From positions 806,001 through 870,000 of the forward strand of contig CM066915.1 of NCBI GenBank assembly GCA_033964015.1: a stretch of DNA of 64,000 nucleotides. Direction: 5' to 3'. Source of the stretch: Scolanthus callimorphus (lineage: Eukaryota > Cnidaria > Anthozoa > Actiniaria > Edwardsiidae). The position numbers were made by a program, and so were the translations under genes. The first letter of the stretch is position 1; the number at the start of each line of letters is the position of its first letter. Shown here in pieces: positions 11,505 through 23,060 of this stretch. The notes under the pieces are model-generated. The model saw only the letters and a list, made by a program, of their open reading frames with translations, was not told the origin of the DNA and did no database searches.

Positions 11505-14500
11505 CTAAGTAAATATGGCGTTTCTGCCTTCCGCCCTTGCTTTTCGTATCTCCTCACAAGCCAGGCATTGGCAGTTTTGGTCGGGCTGTGTAGGTTGCTG
11601 TTGCCCCACATATCCGACATATGAAGGCTGAGAGGGTTGAGACTGGGGCTGGGCTGCCACATACACTACCCTCTCCCCCTGGGGGTTGCTTTGCGGTGGT
11701 GGCTGTTGCTGAAAAAAAAAAACCAGCAGAAGCTGACACTTAGAGCCATTTCTTTAAGAATCCAATCTTACGCCCAAGCCGTGGGGGTCTATTTAAAGGT
11801 CCATAGTCAACCAGCAACCTTTGCGCTTTAGTTTCATTCGGATCTTTTGTTACTGGCCACTGTGTGTTTAGCTGAACGATTCCCAAAGGATTTCCTACTG
11901 TATTGTTCTTCGCATTTCACAAGTTCAAACTACAAATTTGCATCGACTTTTCATATATGGAAAGTCAACCCTTACCCTGACTAGGACTGCAAAGGATGTC
12001 GTTTGACTATGGGGCTTTAACAATTAGACCTCGAGCCCGAAAGGGCTACGGGACAATAGCCCATGAGGCCGCAGGCCGAATTGGCTATTGAACCGTGGCC
12101 CTTGAGGGCGAGAGGTCTAATTGTTTTAGTATCACATAACTAGTTGGACAAAAGAAAGTGAAAAGTGTGCTAAAAAATCACCAGAAACCTCGACAAAACG
12201 AGAAGCGGCCGCCATTGTTTTCATGTTCAAAATCGGCGCTTTCGCTACTAGAGGTCTATTGATAATAGTCCCCTAGTAGCGTAGCCAATCAGAACGCAGC
12301 ATCGGCAATAGTCCACTAGTTGGGTGATACTAATATGGGGTATTCCGCCGTGTAAGAACCATTCCCAGAGGACAGCTTTGTGTTCAGCTCTCCTTTCATC
12401 ATGATTCGTTCTACTAAACAAAGGAAGCTTTTGTGACGCAGCTCGTGAGTTAAGTTACATGTTCATACATGAGAGAACAGCCAAATTCAGCTCCATTCAC
12501 GTGGAATGGCTAAAAAGCTATAACGGACGCGCGCGCTGCGGTCGGTAGATGTGGGACACGGCTTGGGCATTTCTTGGAATAAAAAAGAGTGCGCGCGCTT
12601 AGAGCAGATTTCACATGATCGTCGTGACTTGTTATGTAATGGGGAGTTTGCAAGTGTTGCGTGACATTTTGAATCTTGATCCTAATAAAATAAAAATACC
12701 ATATTTGCAAAGAGCTTGCCGACATTAGAAAAAGCTGAAAATTTGAGTTGATTTGGATAAATATTAGCAAAGCTATTGGCGCCCGAAGTAGGCTGTTGCT
12801 CTATACGTTTAATGTTGTGACCACAATATTAAACCTATAGGAAAACAACCAACTTCCGACGCTAGGATCAAAATTCAAAATGTCACGCAACACCTGCAAA
12901 CTCTTTGCGTTCTCAATGGCTACTCGTTTTCCTCAGCCAATCAAATTCTGTAGTAAATACAATTGTGTAATTACTTAGTAATTGGTTCGGCTTGCAATTG
13001 GCTGAGAAAAAAAGCCATTTAGGAGCAAGTTGTGATTTCTCTCGATTCTGATTGGCTAGTGATTGCTCAATTACAATTGTTTTCACGACCAGTCATGTAA
13101 AAACCTCCCTATAGCTGGAATCGTCCATTTGTTTGCTCCCGTTCAAATTTTTGAATTCCATGAAGGCGGCACACGTCGCGTTCACGTTTTCAACTGGTTC
13201 GACATCCCCGCTCGAAACATGGCGCGTTCAACAAATGGGCCCCGTAAAGCGAAAGGGTTCTTATAGCGGAGCTCCTTAGCGGCCGACGGGCGCAGAGCGG
13301 AGCACCATGGGTATCGCAGAAAAAATACAATATGTCAAACTCAGATATACGTTGACTTCGTTTTCATGGCTCAGCGATATTCCCATAAGTACCATGGGCG
13401 CGTCCGTCCTTGTCTGCCTGACCTATGTAACACAGAAAACCCAAAAACCATCTCTCATTTTGACGGGAAATTACTGCGAGCCTGTGACGTGAAAAATATG
13501 TAACCAGGAGCTCCGCTTTTAGGCGGTAGCTAAATTTCTATATTAAGGTATTTACTCTTGATACGGTACTTTGTGAAACTTCTGTTTTGAAGAGTGTTAG
13601 GTAGCTACTCTATTATATGTATTTTAACAATGAACATATTGGTCATCCAATTTCGCACGGCAAAACAGAGATTTGACAGCCTCAATTTGCAAATTTATAA
13701 GGGTTTTGTATGGGAATTCTGATTTTTTTTTTCACTTTTCGCCCTTTTCGCTTGTTGGGGCTCAAATGTTGACTGTTGTTGAATCATCGGTGTGGTCCAA
13801 GACTTGCGGCAAATTATCTCAAGTTATACGCAAATGCAGCAGCTAGGGCCTACCTGGTTCTGAGGCTGCGATTGCCAAGCAGCTGGCGCATTTGATGGCT
13901 TGTTGTAAGTTGTCATCGGAGTTTCTTCGATGTCTTTCTTTCTGAAATTCCAAATATTAGATAATTATGTATAATGTGCATCAAGGAGATCAGAAAACGT
14001 GAGATTTTGGACGCAGTGGAGTTGTTAGACTGTTGCATACAAACGATTCTATAGAATAATTGTGAAAACACAAGACAGAGCAAACGATTGAGCGAAAAAA
14101 TGTTGCCTAGAATAATCTGAAATTAGCTTGAAGAATTTTCTCCAGCTGCAAACAACCGATTTCAAAACGCGCAAAGAAATTTTAAAAAAAACTGTTCGGA
14201 AGCAAAAAAAAAAGTTCTACGTATCTTTGGGGTGTCCTGGTGTTGTCTCATTGGTAGACTAATATAGTCAACCAGAATGGACCACTAGGACCTTGGTAAT
14301 AAAATGCTTTCCTTTTCAATCACAGTTCTCAGGTTTGCTTGTGACTCAACCTAAAAAGCCATTTAGCGACTAATAATAGGTACATTTCAAACTTAGAAAT
14401 TAGAATAACTAAATACATGTGGTATTTTCAATGCTTCACAACAAATCTGTAAGCCAGTGGCAGTGCCTACTTGGCTTAATGGCAGATACGCCCCTGAAAG

Positions 14501-15757
14501 TTTTAGACCTGCCTAAAGGATTATTCAGGGCTGAGTGCATAATAGTCTAGATCGAAATTCGCGTGTCCGGAATTAAGACCCTGCCAAGTGTAATGAACGA
14601 GTGTAGTGTCCGGAATTAAGGCCCTTCAACACTTCACAACAAATCTGTAAGCCAGTGGTAGTGCCTACTGATACGCCCCTGACAGTTTTAGACCTGCCTA
14701 AAGGATTATTCAGGGCTGAATGCATAATATTTTCAAAGTCTAGATCGAAATTCGCGTGTTCGGAATTAAGACCCTGCCAAGTGTAATGAACGAGTGTAGT
14801 GTCCGGAATTAAGGCCTGCCTACCTTGCGTTCCTGTTCATGAGCCTGATGCAGACAATTAACAAGATGATAACGAAGACGAGGACTAACAGGATCAGTAT
14901 CACTAAGATAGTGATGGCTACGGGAATGGAGAGCTCCACATCCTCCTCCTGTGTGTAGTCATTTGCTGTGTGGACACACAAGAAACACTATAATTGTTAT
15001 ACTAATAATTTGAGATGTCTGGGCGAAGAACGCTTCGTATTGGCTGAATTTTTCTCGCCTAAATTCCCGCCAATTTTAGTGCGCGCGCTGACACAGGAAG
15101 CTCGTGAATGAAAAGTTTCAAACTTTTTTTCTGGTAGGTTATTTTCTGGAGGTTGATTCAATTCAAACTCTCCATCAAAAAAACGTGTGTATCCCGAGCT
15201 GCAATAAAATTAAACTCGCTTACTGCAGTTTTCATATTTCTGCAAACTCTCAAAACCGTTCCCTGAATGAAATGTCTAGACTAAGACCCCGTCCACACTA
15301 CACCGTTTTCAAACGAAAACGGATACTTTTTGCTCCGTTTTCAAAAAGATTTGCGTCCACACTTATCGTTTTCTTCGTATCGTTTTCGCCGTTTTCGGTG
15401 ATCGTTTTCGGCGTTGTAGTGTGGACGATAGCCATATCCGGAGCAAAAAGTATCCGTTTTCATTTGAAAGCGGTGTAGTGTAGACGGGGTCTAAGTAACG
15501 CGGTAGCTTTTGCAAAACTCCTTCAAGTGATGTTTGTGGTTGCTAAGTACGTTTTAATTGTGCGATCGAAGGAAGCCACTATAAAAACACGGTTTGAATG
15601 TTGCTTCAAAGTTCACAGAATTATGAAATTATGAACCGCCGTAAATATTGTTGTTCATGCAAATCCACCTTTGACAAACGACACGAGGCCAGTAGCCAGG
15701 ACAAGCAGAACCAATTCTAGTGCTGCGACGGCCATATTTGACTCTCACTTGATAAGT
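11505..15757 (-). CDS. Tiny single-pass membrane protein A (four exons)
   Basis: Coding exons are 15735-15669, 14965-14824, 13941-13854 and 11708-11505, with phases 1, 2 and 0; all lengths close exactly to 166 aa. A 3' splice site (acaacag|) at 15757 implies a 5'-UTR intron. Residues 1-21 are a signal peptide (MAVAALELVLLVLATGLVSF). The predicted ectodomain is only about 13 residues (NDYTQEEDVELS). A very hydrophobic helix spans about 36-62 (core ILVILILLVLVFVII), then RLMNRNARKK as the stop-transfer signal. The cytoplasmic tail is Gln/Pro-rich (QQPPPQ, PQSQPSQPSYVGYVG) and ends with a CQCLAC cluster at 145-150. I recognise no named family. It lacks the Cys-rich ectodomain of Shisa or CYYR1. 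The exon 1 donor (AAAG|gtggat) is non-ideal but phase-correct. Gene B at 21690 has the same architecture. Confidence 0.78.
12021..12334. mobile_element. Composite hairpin + TIR element, orientation 1
   Basis: A hairpin (12021-12123) bounded by caattagacctc and gaggtctaattg is followed directly by a TIR segment (12127-12333) bounded by tagtatcacataactagttgga and tccactagttgggtgatacta. The same two modules occur in reverse order at 54564-54851. The element lies in the intron between exons 3 and 4 of gene A. Confidence 0.65.
12335..13853. other. Intron 3 of gene A
   Basis: Apart from the composite element to its left, I see only an imperfect inverted repeat, gcggagctcc (about 13266) versus ggagctccgc (about 13507). 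Small open frames around 13063-13492 have no splice or family support. Confidence 0.4.
14430..14819. repeat. Two-copy tandem duplication (~200 bp)
   Basis: The segment from cttcacaacaaatctgtaag to gtgtccggaattaaggcc occurs twice (about 14433-14626 and 14632-14818) with small indels. It lies in intron 2 of gene A and ends immediately 3' (in gene sense) of the exon 2 donor. Confidence 0.85.
15285..15491. mobile_element. PIF/Harbinger-like MITE with TAA TSD
   Basis: Inverted termini GACCCCGTCCACACTACACC bound 207 bp and are flanked by TAA on both sides (15282-15284 and 15492-15494). The 3-bp TAA duplication is the usual PIF/Harbinger signature. The interior is rich in cgttttc. A related terminus occurs at about 51588. 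Confidence 0.75.
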
Positions 15758-17227
15758 CTGTTGTAAAAAGAAAGCATGAGAACTATATGGAATTAACCGA
15801 GGATGGAATTTGTACCTTTATTGTGAAAACATAGCTACACATATTTGAGTGTTTCTTCCCGGGACTGGAGCAGATGTTTTAAAATCACACGTGAATTCTC
15901 GTATATTCAGTACCAAAAAGGCACACAGAGGAACACTCTAGCTCAAGTATCAATGGACTGTACGTAGCTCTATTTGTTGTTAACGTTAAACGATAGAATT
16001 CCAATCCTAGTATTTATAATCATAGATAGTAAGCTTGGACGGCCTGCGGTAAACTGGTAAATTTGGAAACTTAATGGTTTTACATATGTAGTAGTTAAAA
16101 TATTTTCAGACATAGCTGTAGAGATTAAAAACATGTCTTGCGGTACGATTACCTTGTTTAAAACCGTAATATCTTCACCATGTATTGCACATTGATTACT
16201 TCAAGCGATGATTCTTGTATCTGTAGAACGCTTGAAAATCAAATCATCCGCTTTCAGCAGTAGAAAATCTTACGTAAAAAGATAGAACTTTAAGCAGTTA
16301 GTAAACTCAGTTCTGCTTCGGTTGAGAGAGTACAGCGGTCGCCTGGTGATACGAAATTGTAAACAAAATCTATTTCCCGTATTCTAGAAGGAAATTCCGA
16401 ACAACAGAAACAGTTGCTACGCATTGTTTTTTTGAATGTTTGAAAGAGTTTCCCGGACAACCACGAACTCCAGTTGTGACTCAGCTGGTGATCTGCCTAG
16501 AAACGTTGTTCAGATACGCGTCTGTCAGACTTAGATAAATTTGCATATAATCTATAAACAACAACCGTTTATTCCGATACATTAACATGTCTGAGTCACT
16601 GAAAAAAAGTCCTTAATTTTCTCTCCAATGCTGCCCGCGGCTGAAGCAAAACAAATAATATTTACTCTTTTATACAAGAAGTCCAAGTTTCATTTACATA
16701 AAATTATGGGCTAGGGATGTTTGCCCCACAGTAACCCAAGCATTTTGAAAAAACCTTCAAATGAAATATAAATCATTCAGAACTGGTACATGGCCGTTCA
16801 GAATGGTGTCACATCATACTAATTTGACTTTAGTATTTTATGTCTGGAACTCTCTTTGCGACTTTCAACTTTTACAATGCGACTTTGAATGTCTACAATG
16901 CAAATATGGAAGTTTAAATTTTATTACGTTGAAGTTTCACAATGTGACATTAAAGTTTCGTTCTCTCCTTTTAACGTTGAAGATGCGCAATGCAACATTG
17001 AGTTTTTGCTTTGGGACCTTATACGTAGGGTACAGCGCATAAGGCCTAAAATTCAAAGTGCTTGTTTGGACCGAGGATGAGCCTCGTGCCCAGGGTCTTC
17101 TCGATCGGGGAGAGAACGCTGAGCTTCTGTCACGTGACCCTGAACACCAAAGAAAACGACTATCAGCCCTCTAGTGAATAAAGCATGCGAAGTTGAGTTC
17201 GTCAGTACAGAATGTGTTGCATTGCCA
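15758..17227. other. Upstream of gene A, no exon assigned
   Basis: This should hold the promoter and 5'-UTR exon of gene A. A candidate minus-strand donor (AACAAG|gtaatc) lies near 16151, but I cannot tell which is used. Around 16850-17010 there is a weak degenerate repeat of caatgcgactttgaa-like phrases. Confidence 0.3.
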
Positions 17228-18497
17228 CAGGGTCCTGAAGAGGTAAAACGGGAGCCGGGATTCGCTTTTTTTTAGGCCGGGAAAACGGGATTTGGGTTAC
17301 CGGGAACGGGATTTGTCTACCGGGAATGGGAATCAAGATGCTTCAACGGGAACGAGATTTTTCAAATCTCTCCTTGTATATCCTGTGTATCCTAATAAAA
17401 AGTCGTCCATTTATACCATTTTTCGCATTTTAAGACTGTTATCCTAACAGCAGGCTACCTGAAAATAGAATTTCACTTCTCGCCCCTTCTAAATTAAAGC
17501 CCTCGTTTTGCTTTTTTTGGTCCCTCGGAATCTGCGAGGTTTCGGTCAACGGTTTGATAACTTGGCATAGGCATTTTCAAAACGGCGGAACCACTTTTTG
17601 AATAGAATCGTATGATCTATTGAGGACGAGATATCATACGGGCAGAGGATCATTTCATTTTGGGGTGGGCGAGAGGGGAACTCTCGAAACAAGCCCTGGA
17701 AGGGGGAATCACAAGAACTTTTCTGCGGAATTATTCCAGCAATTTCTATATCATTTGCATTTTTGTAGTTCTCTTCTTTCAATACGTTAAACATTTCGCA
17801 TAAGGAAGAAAAGATCTCCCGCAAACAAAGACAATATGCTCGTGCCGTTTAAATGGAATGCCCGTTACAAGAACATTTGTATCTTAGCGAGGAAAAACAA
17901 ACTCCCCGCGAAAAGCCCTCCAGTGATAGGCCTGGCAGGCAATTACTATGTTCGAAAGAAGCCCGTAAGCGTGAGATCGACGTTACAAACGTTTGGCCGC
18001 AAATATGACGATTTCGTCATTTGCGTCGTGCACGAAGAATATAACCTACAGGCTTTATTTGCTATACACAAAAAATGCAATGTTCATCTACCTTTTTTCT
18101 GGGGCTTGATGAAATTCGTTTATCAATTAAAACAGGGCGCGCTTCACGCGCAACAGAAGAGAAATTCCTGTAAAATATATCCCATGTTCAAATAGGGGGA
18201 TCACGAAAGGCCTTTATAGTGATAGGCCTGGCGGACAATCACTATGTTGTAAAGAAATCGACATTACAAGCATAGCAATTCGTCATTTGGTTGCAATAAT
18301 AACAATTTCGTCATTTGCGGCGTGCATGAACAATAAAACCTACAGGACCAAGAGATAGTACCGATAAAAGCAAGAATCTCAATTTTAACATCACAGTTTT
18401 CGTGCGCCGGGATTTTACCGACTGGTCCTACCGGGAACGGGATTTTGCGAAAAAAGCGGCCGGGAAACGGGATTGGGACCCCCCCTTCAGGACCCTG
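17228..18497. mobile_element. Non-autonomous hAT-like element (~1.27 kb)
   Basis: The termini CAGGGTCCTGAAG and CTTCAGGACCCTG are flanked by TTGCCA on each side (17222-17227 and 18498-18503). The CAGGG terminus is common in hAT elements, but hAT duplications are usually 8 bp, so the class is tentative. Subterminal regions repeat phrases such as accgggaacgggatt. The interior frames of about 90-120 codons on either strand resemble no transposase. Confidence 0.55.
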
Positions 18498-18619
18498 TTG
18501 CCAAGTTTGCCGCACAAACATGAGCGGAGGTCATTATTTATTCGAAACTGTATTTGTGCGCCTTTTTCTTATATCAAATAGAGAAAGGCAAACACCCTGA
18601 ATGTCTTTCAGCAACTGCA

Positions 18620-19680
18620 CATCTTACAGACAACGTTAGGATCCTTTGCAGCCCACTCGCTCAGATAATTAGGAAACTCTGTTGTACTGATTTCCTATTT
18701 CCAAGGGCATGATTAGATATTACATATTTTCTAGACAACTCTATGACCCATTCCCAGGTTCGTAAGGGCATGACTAAATATTACACATTCTCCATGCAAT
18801 GACCATTTGCAGCCCATTTTGTCAAATAATTAGTAACTAATGTTGTACCGATTTCCAAGTTCGCAAGGGAATGACTAAATATTACATATTTTCCAGACAA
18901 TGTTAAGACCCTTCGCAGACCATTTTGTCAGATAGTTAGTAAACTCTATGTTGTATGGATTTCCAAGTTCGTAAGGAAATGACTAAATATTACATATTTT
19001 CCAGACAATGTTAAGACCCTTTGCAGTCCATTTTGTCCTATAATTAGTAAAATCTATGTTGTATGGATTTCCAAGTTCGCAACGGAATGACAAACTATTG
19101 CATATTTTCCAGACAATGATAAGACCATTTGCAGCTCATTTTGCCCGATAATTAGTAAACTCTATGTTGTACCGATATCCAAGTTCGCAAGGGCATGTGA
19201 CTAAATATTACCTATTTTCCAGACGACCTTTTGTAGCCCATCTTGTCCGATAATCAGTAAACTCTGTAGTATGGATTTCCAAGTTCGTAAGGGAATGGCA
19301 AACTCTTACATATTTTCCAGACAATGTTAATACCTTTTGCAGCCCATTTTGTCAGATAATTAGTAAACTCTATGTTGTATGGATCCAAAATCGCAAGGGA
19401 ATGGCAAAATTTTACGTACTTTCCAGACAATGTTACGACCCTTTGCAGCCCATTTTGTCCGATAATTAGTAAACTGAAACTCTATGTTGTACCGATTTCC
19501 AAGTTCGCAAGGGGATGACAAACTATTGCATATTTTCCATACAATGATAAGACCATTTGCCAGCCGATTTTGTCTGATAATTCATACAGAATGCTATGTT
19601 GTACCGATTTCTGCTTTCCAGACAATGTTAGGACCCTTTTCAGACAATGTAAGCACCCTTTTTGTTACGACTGTAGCTCT
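18620..19680. repeat. ~110-bp minisatellite array
   Basis: About nine or ten units with a period near 110 bp (98-115). They are marked by ttttccagacaatgttaagaccctttgcagcc and gtatggatttccaagttcgc. Landmarks are at about 18893, 19003, 19112, 19222, 19320, 19425 and 19540. The apparent 157-codon frame over its right end is repeat-derived. Confidence 0.88.
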
Positions 19681-21360
19681 CCCCTCTGTTGCTGGAGCTA
19701 GGGCGGGACAAATTGTCTACACGTCGAATCAAGCTACTGGCAGTAGAAATGTTCGAATAACGCCAGCATATCTATTAGATACATTTAAGTCTAATGAGAC
19801 TTGCAATGACACACGTGGTTCATCTTCCAGATTCCAACTGCCTCTTTCCAACACCCCCACCCGAAGCACTCGATTTTCCCATACATTTACTGTATTTGCT
19901 GAAGGAAATTTGCAAATTTTCGTCCCATGTTTTCACGATCCATTCCCCACTTTCTAAAATTCCTAGATGTACCCCTGCCATGAACAAATATTCAGGAACG
20001 TTCAAGGGGTGTAGCTAACAGGACTGACAGGCGAGTTGACGGCAACTTTTGGGGTCAAAGTGCTGCTTTATTCCAGCATATTTTGTTTTACAATTGGCGG
20101 CGCATGTAAAGTAATTCGAGGGCGTAGATGCACCGCGAGAATCACAAAGAAATGGCCGTGATCAGGGTCCCGAAGAGCAGGCTCCGGGATCAAAAGGGTA
20201 GGAGTGGAGATCAGTACTTGTTTCAGGTCCGTATCAGGGATCAGAATTTTTAATAACAACAGGGATTAAAACTTAAAGTAACAAATTGGGATCAAAGATC
20301 AAAATTACTACCAAAAATAAGGAGTGTGTGCGACCCAAATATACTATGCTACGAGCCTGTAAGAAGAGTTAAGACACACAAGTTAGTTTAAAAGCCCAAA
20401 GTGTCGATGCTTTGAGTTTTATTTCTACACACGTATATTTTATATACATTTTGCTGTAATTCAAGGATTGAATCAAGAAAAATGTCCTGCCTTATATGAT
20501 AAAACATCTGAAGCTGACAGGTTTAGAGTTTTACATTAATGTTTAGTGTAGATTCTAGGCTCGTTTTTCCCATACGATTCTTCAGTGTCTCTGAATGCCA
20601 ACTCGTTTCGTTTTTTCTAGCGTAATTCCGCTTACGGGCTGCAAGTCAGCAGAGTCTCTATATACATTTAAATTTGAGAGTGTCATGCTAAGTTGTGGAA
20701 ATATGTTTTTTAGATCTCAAGCATTTTTACAAAATATCCATTCAAAAAAGATTCATTATTAACAAAAAAAATTGCGTTATTGTTCGACGAAAGAATCAAT
20801 CTATATATAAAGAATAATACATGGCCGCGCGCAGATATGGAATTTAGCCTCGAGTGAACGAGTGAGATATTAAATTGAAAACGATATTAAATTGAAAACG
20901 AGAAGACAAATTCCATATCTCCAAGCGTCCATGTACTATTCTGTTTATTATATAAACCATAACACTGTATTTTTCAAAACAACGGGATCTTATTGTGAAA
21001 AACGTCCCACATGCAAAGTTAATTTCACGTGTGAAAAATATCGTATCTTCACATGCAGAGATACGAAATTTCTCAGTAGTAGAAATCCTTGTAAAACACT
21101 GTAGTTTATATAATAATATAAAGTAACGATTAATTATACATTTTATAATTACCCAACATTTCTTTCTGCTATTTATATTTGTACACGGATTCAAAAATAA
21201 CATACATTTTTTGGCATTCCACGCTCAGCAAATTTCCTTGTCTGTAGAAGAAATATCATAAACTTATGTATAGTAGTGTCTTGTTAAAAAAAAAGTTATA
21301 GAGCAGCTAAAGAACAAACGTCCAAGAGCACACAACAAGCCTACGTCGATGAAATGAAAC
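19681..21360. other. Intergenic 3' of gene B
   Basis: It contains a stretch of degenerate gggatca repeats (about 20160-20300) and an inverted repeat of atatggaattt (about 20836) with aaattccatat (about 20908). I see no exon. Confidence 0.35.
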
Positions 21361-21689
21361 TTTATTGAGGTAATTCTGCGAACTCTGAAGGAAACAGTCA
21401 AAAACCGTGTTTTAGCAGTTTCCTTCGATTGCAAAACCAACACTTAGCAAGCATCACTCAGGGTTTGCAAAAGCTACCCAAGTTGCTTTTGGTGTTTGAT
21501 TCAGGGAACTCTTTGAAAATTCTCAGAACTCAGAAAACCGCAAATAATAGTGTATTTGGTCATTTCTAAGAATGCAGAGCAAAAACATTTGCCACGAGTA
21601 AAATGCACTCTTGTCTACAAGAACCTTGTTTATAACTAATTTTCAAAAGAACTGTTCTCCATATGTGCCCGTAAAACGTGCAAGCGTAA

Positions 21690-23060
21690 TCACGAAGAGA
21701 TTGGAACTAATCGATGAGGGCCTTGACTGCCTTGAGTTGGAGAAGGAGGGTCCGTTTGTGTTGCCCTGTTTGGCCCCAGGGCCATCAAACAGCTGGGGTC
21801 GGTCTGTGTGTACTGTTCACGGACCTTGGGCCGTTGGTAGACGGACCCTCCATGGTTGTCGTCGTACGATGTAATGACAGTAACGTTTTGATCTGGTCGG
21901 TACTCATCACTTCGATAGCCTTGGTTAGCGTTGCCTTGGTTACTATACCCTTGGTTACCGTTACCTTGGTTACTGCTGTTACCTGATGGACCAGGCTTTT
22001 CATCTTCGTTGCTGTCAATAAACGAATTGCAAACATCTTTAGGACCTTTTTTAAAAACTGTTATAGTGAAAAAGTGTCCTCATCAAAGAATATTACGATG
22101 TTAATAAGTTATACTTTTAAACTTAATAAACTGGGATGAGTGTGTTTTCGTCAATAATTTAAAACTGCTGTAACGTCAGTCTCTTTTTCATTTTGTAAGG
22201 TATGTTTTACCAATCAAAACTGTGATGGATAGTAGACGTTACTGCGAAAGTGTGTGTTCATTGCCAAACAAGCGGCTGGTTTTACTCTTAGCCAGCCAGC
22301 TATAAAGACGGTATAACGTCTATCTTTTTGGGGGTAAAAGATGTCGCACCAATCAAAACTAGTGGAAAGTAGAGGCTGCTGTAAAAGCGTGTTCCTTGTC
22401 AAAGAAGCGGCTTTACTCTTTTGGTTTTACTCTTGAAAACCCGCGTGACGACCTAAAAAATGTCTGGAAAGTTTACCAGTATTTCAACACTAATCATAAA
22501 CGAGAGCAACGAGATTCTTAATAATTAGATATTTGGTTTCAATTTGAGTGGAGTGTCTGTGAAATAGCTGCCTAGCTAAGTGCACTACCACTATAAACAT
22601 CAATGTACATTTTTTTAAGCCAATGTTCGAAAATTCCCATCGCGAAACATAGGATGTGGCTGTAAAAAACTGTCTTACTTGATTTTATCTCATCTTACCA
22701 AGGTGCTTGCGACATTTTTTCGATGTACTTCTTGCAACAGAAGATGAGGATGATGATAACAATGATCCACACAAAGAACAACACCAGGATGAATATACAC
22801 AGGATCTCTAGTGTATTGTAGTCGGTAGTGCCTGCCGCTAGAGGAAAATGGAGAAACATGGTTAGCCACGTGGTTATCACGTGATATAACACGTGTAGAG
22901 CTGTAGTACGCGTGCGCAGTAGCTCCCAAAACTGGTTTGACAAGTTTGTCACGCGATGACCACGCGGCATTCACGTGCTACCATACTCTTACCTGTGACC
23001 CCAGGAAGGGAAACGCACAGCAAAAGCAGAGCCCACAGGACGTCGTTCCACATGTTCTCA
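21690..23060 (-). CDS. Tiny single-pass membrane protein B with twin TQT motifs
   Basis: Coding exons are 23053-22993, 22837-22699 and 22011-21690 (phases 1 and 2), giving 173 aa. An acceptor (tgtgtag|) at 23060 and a minus-strand donor CAAG|gtaaga at 24908 suggest a 5'-UTR exon. Residues 1-20 are a signal peptide (MWNDVLWALLLLCVSLPGVT). A mini-ectodomain of about ten residues (AGTTDYNTLE) precedes a helix at about 31-54 and an FCCKK juxtamembrane sequence that could be palmitoylated. The tail has an NQG/NQGY repeat (about 81-99), then YTQTDP (134-139) and ATQTDP (150-155). TQT is the core of dynein light chain LC8 binding sites; function here is inference. AATAAA lies at 21361-21366. Exon order, phases and layout match gene A, so they are likely old paralogues. 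No named family recognised. Confidence 0.8.

Noticed and set aside
17546..18195. Two open frames of 92 and 119 codons as a possible transposase
   Set aside because: Neither shows hAT dimerisation, BED or catalytic-motif features. They lie in a repeat-rich non-autonomous element.
19484..19957. 157-codon frame as a gene
   Set aside because: Its first half lies in the 110-bp minisatellite, and no domain or splice signal supports the rest.
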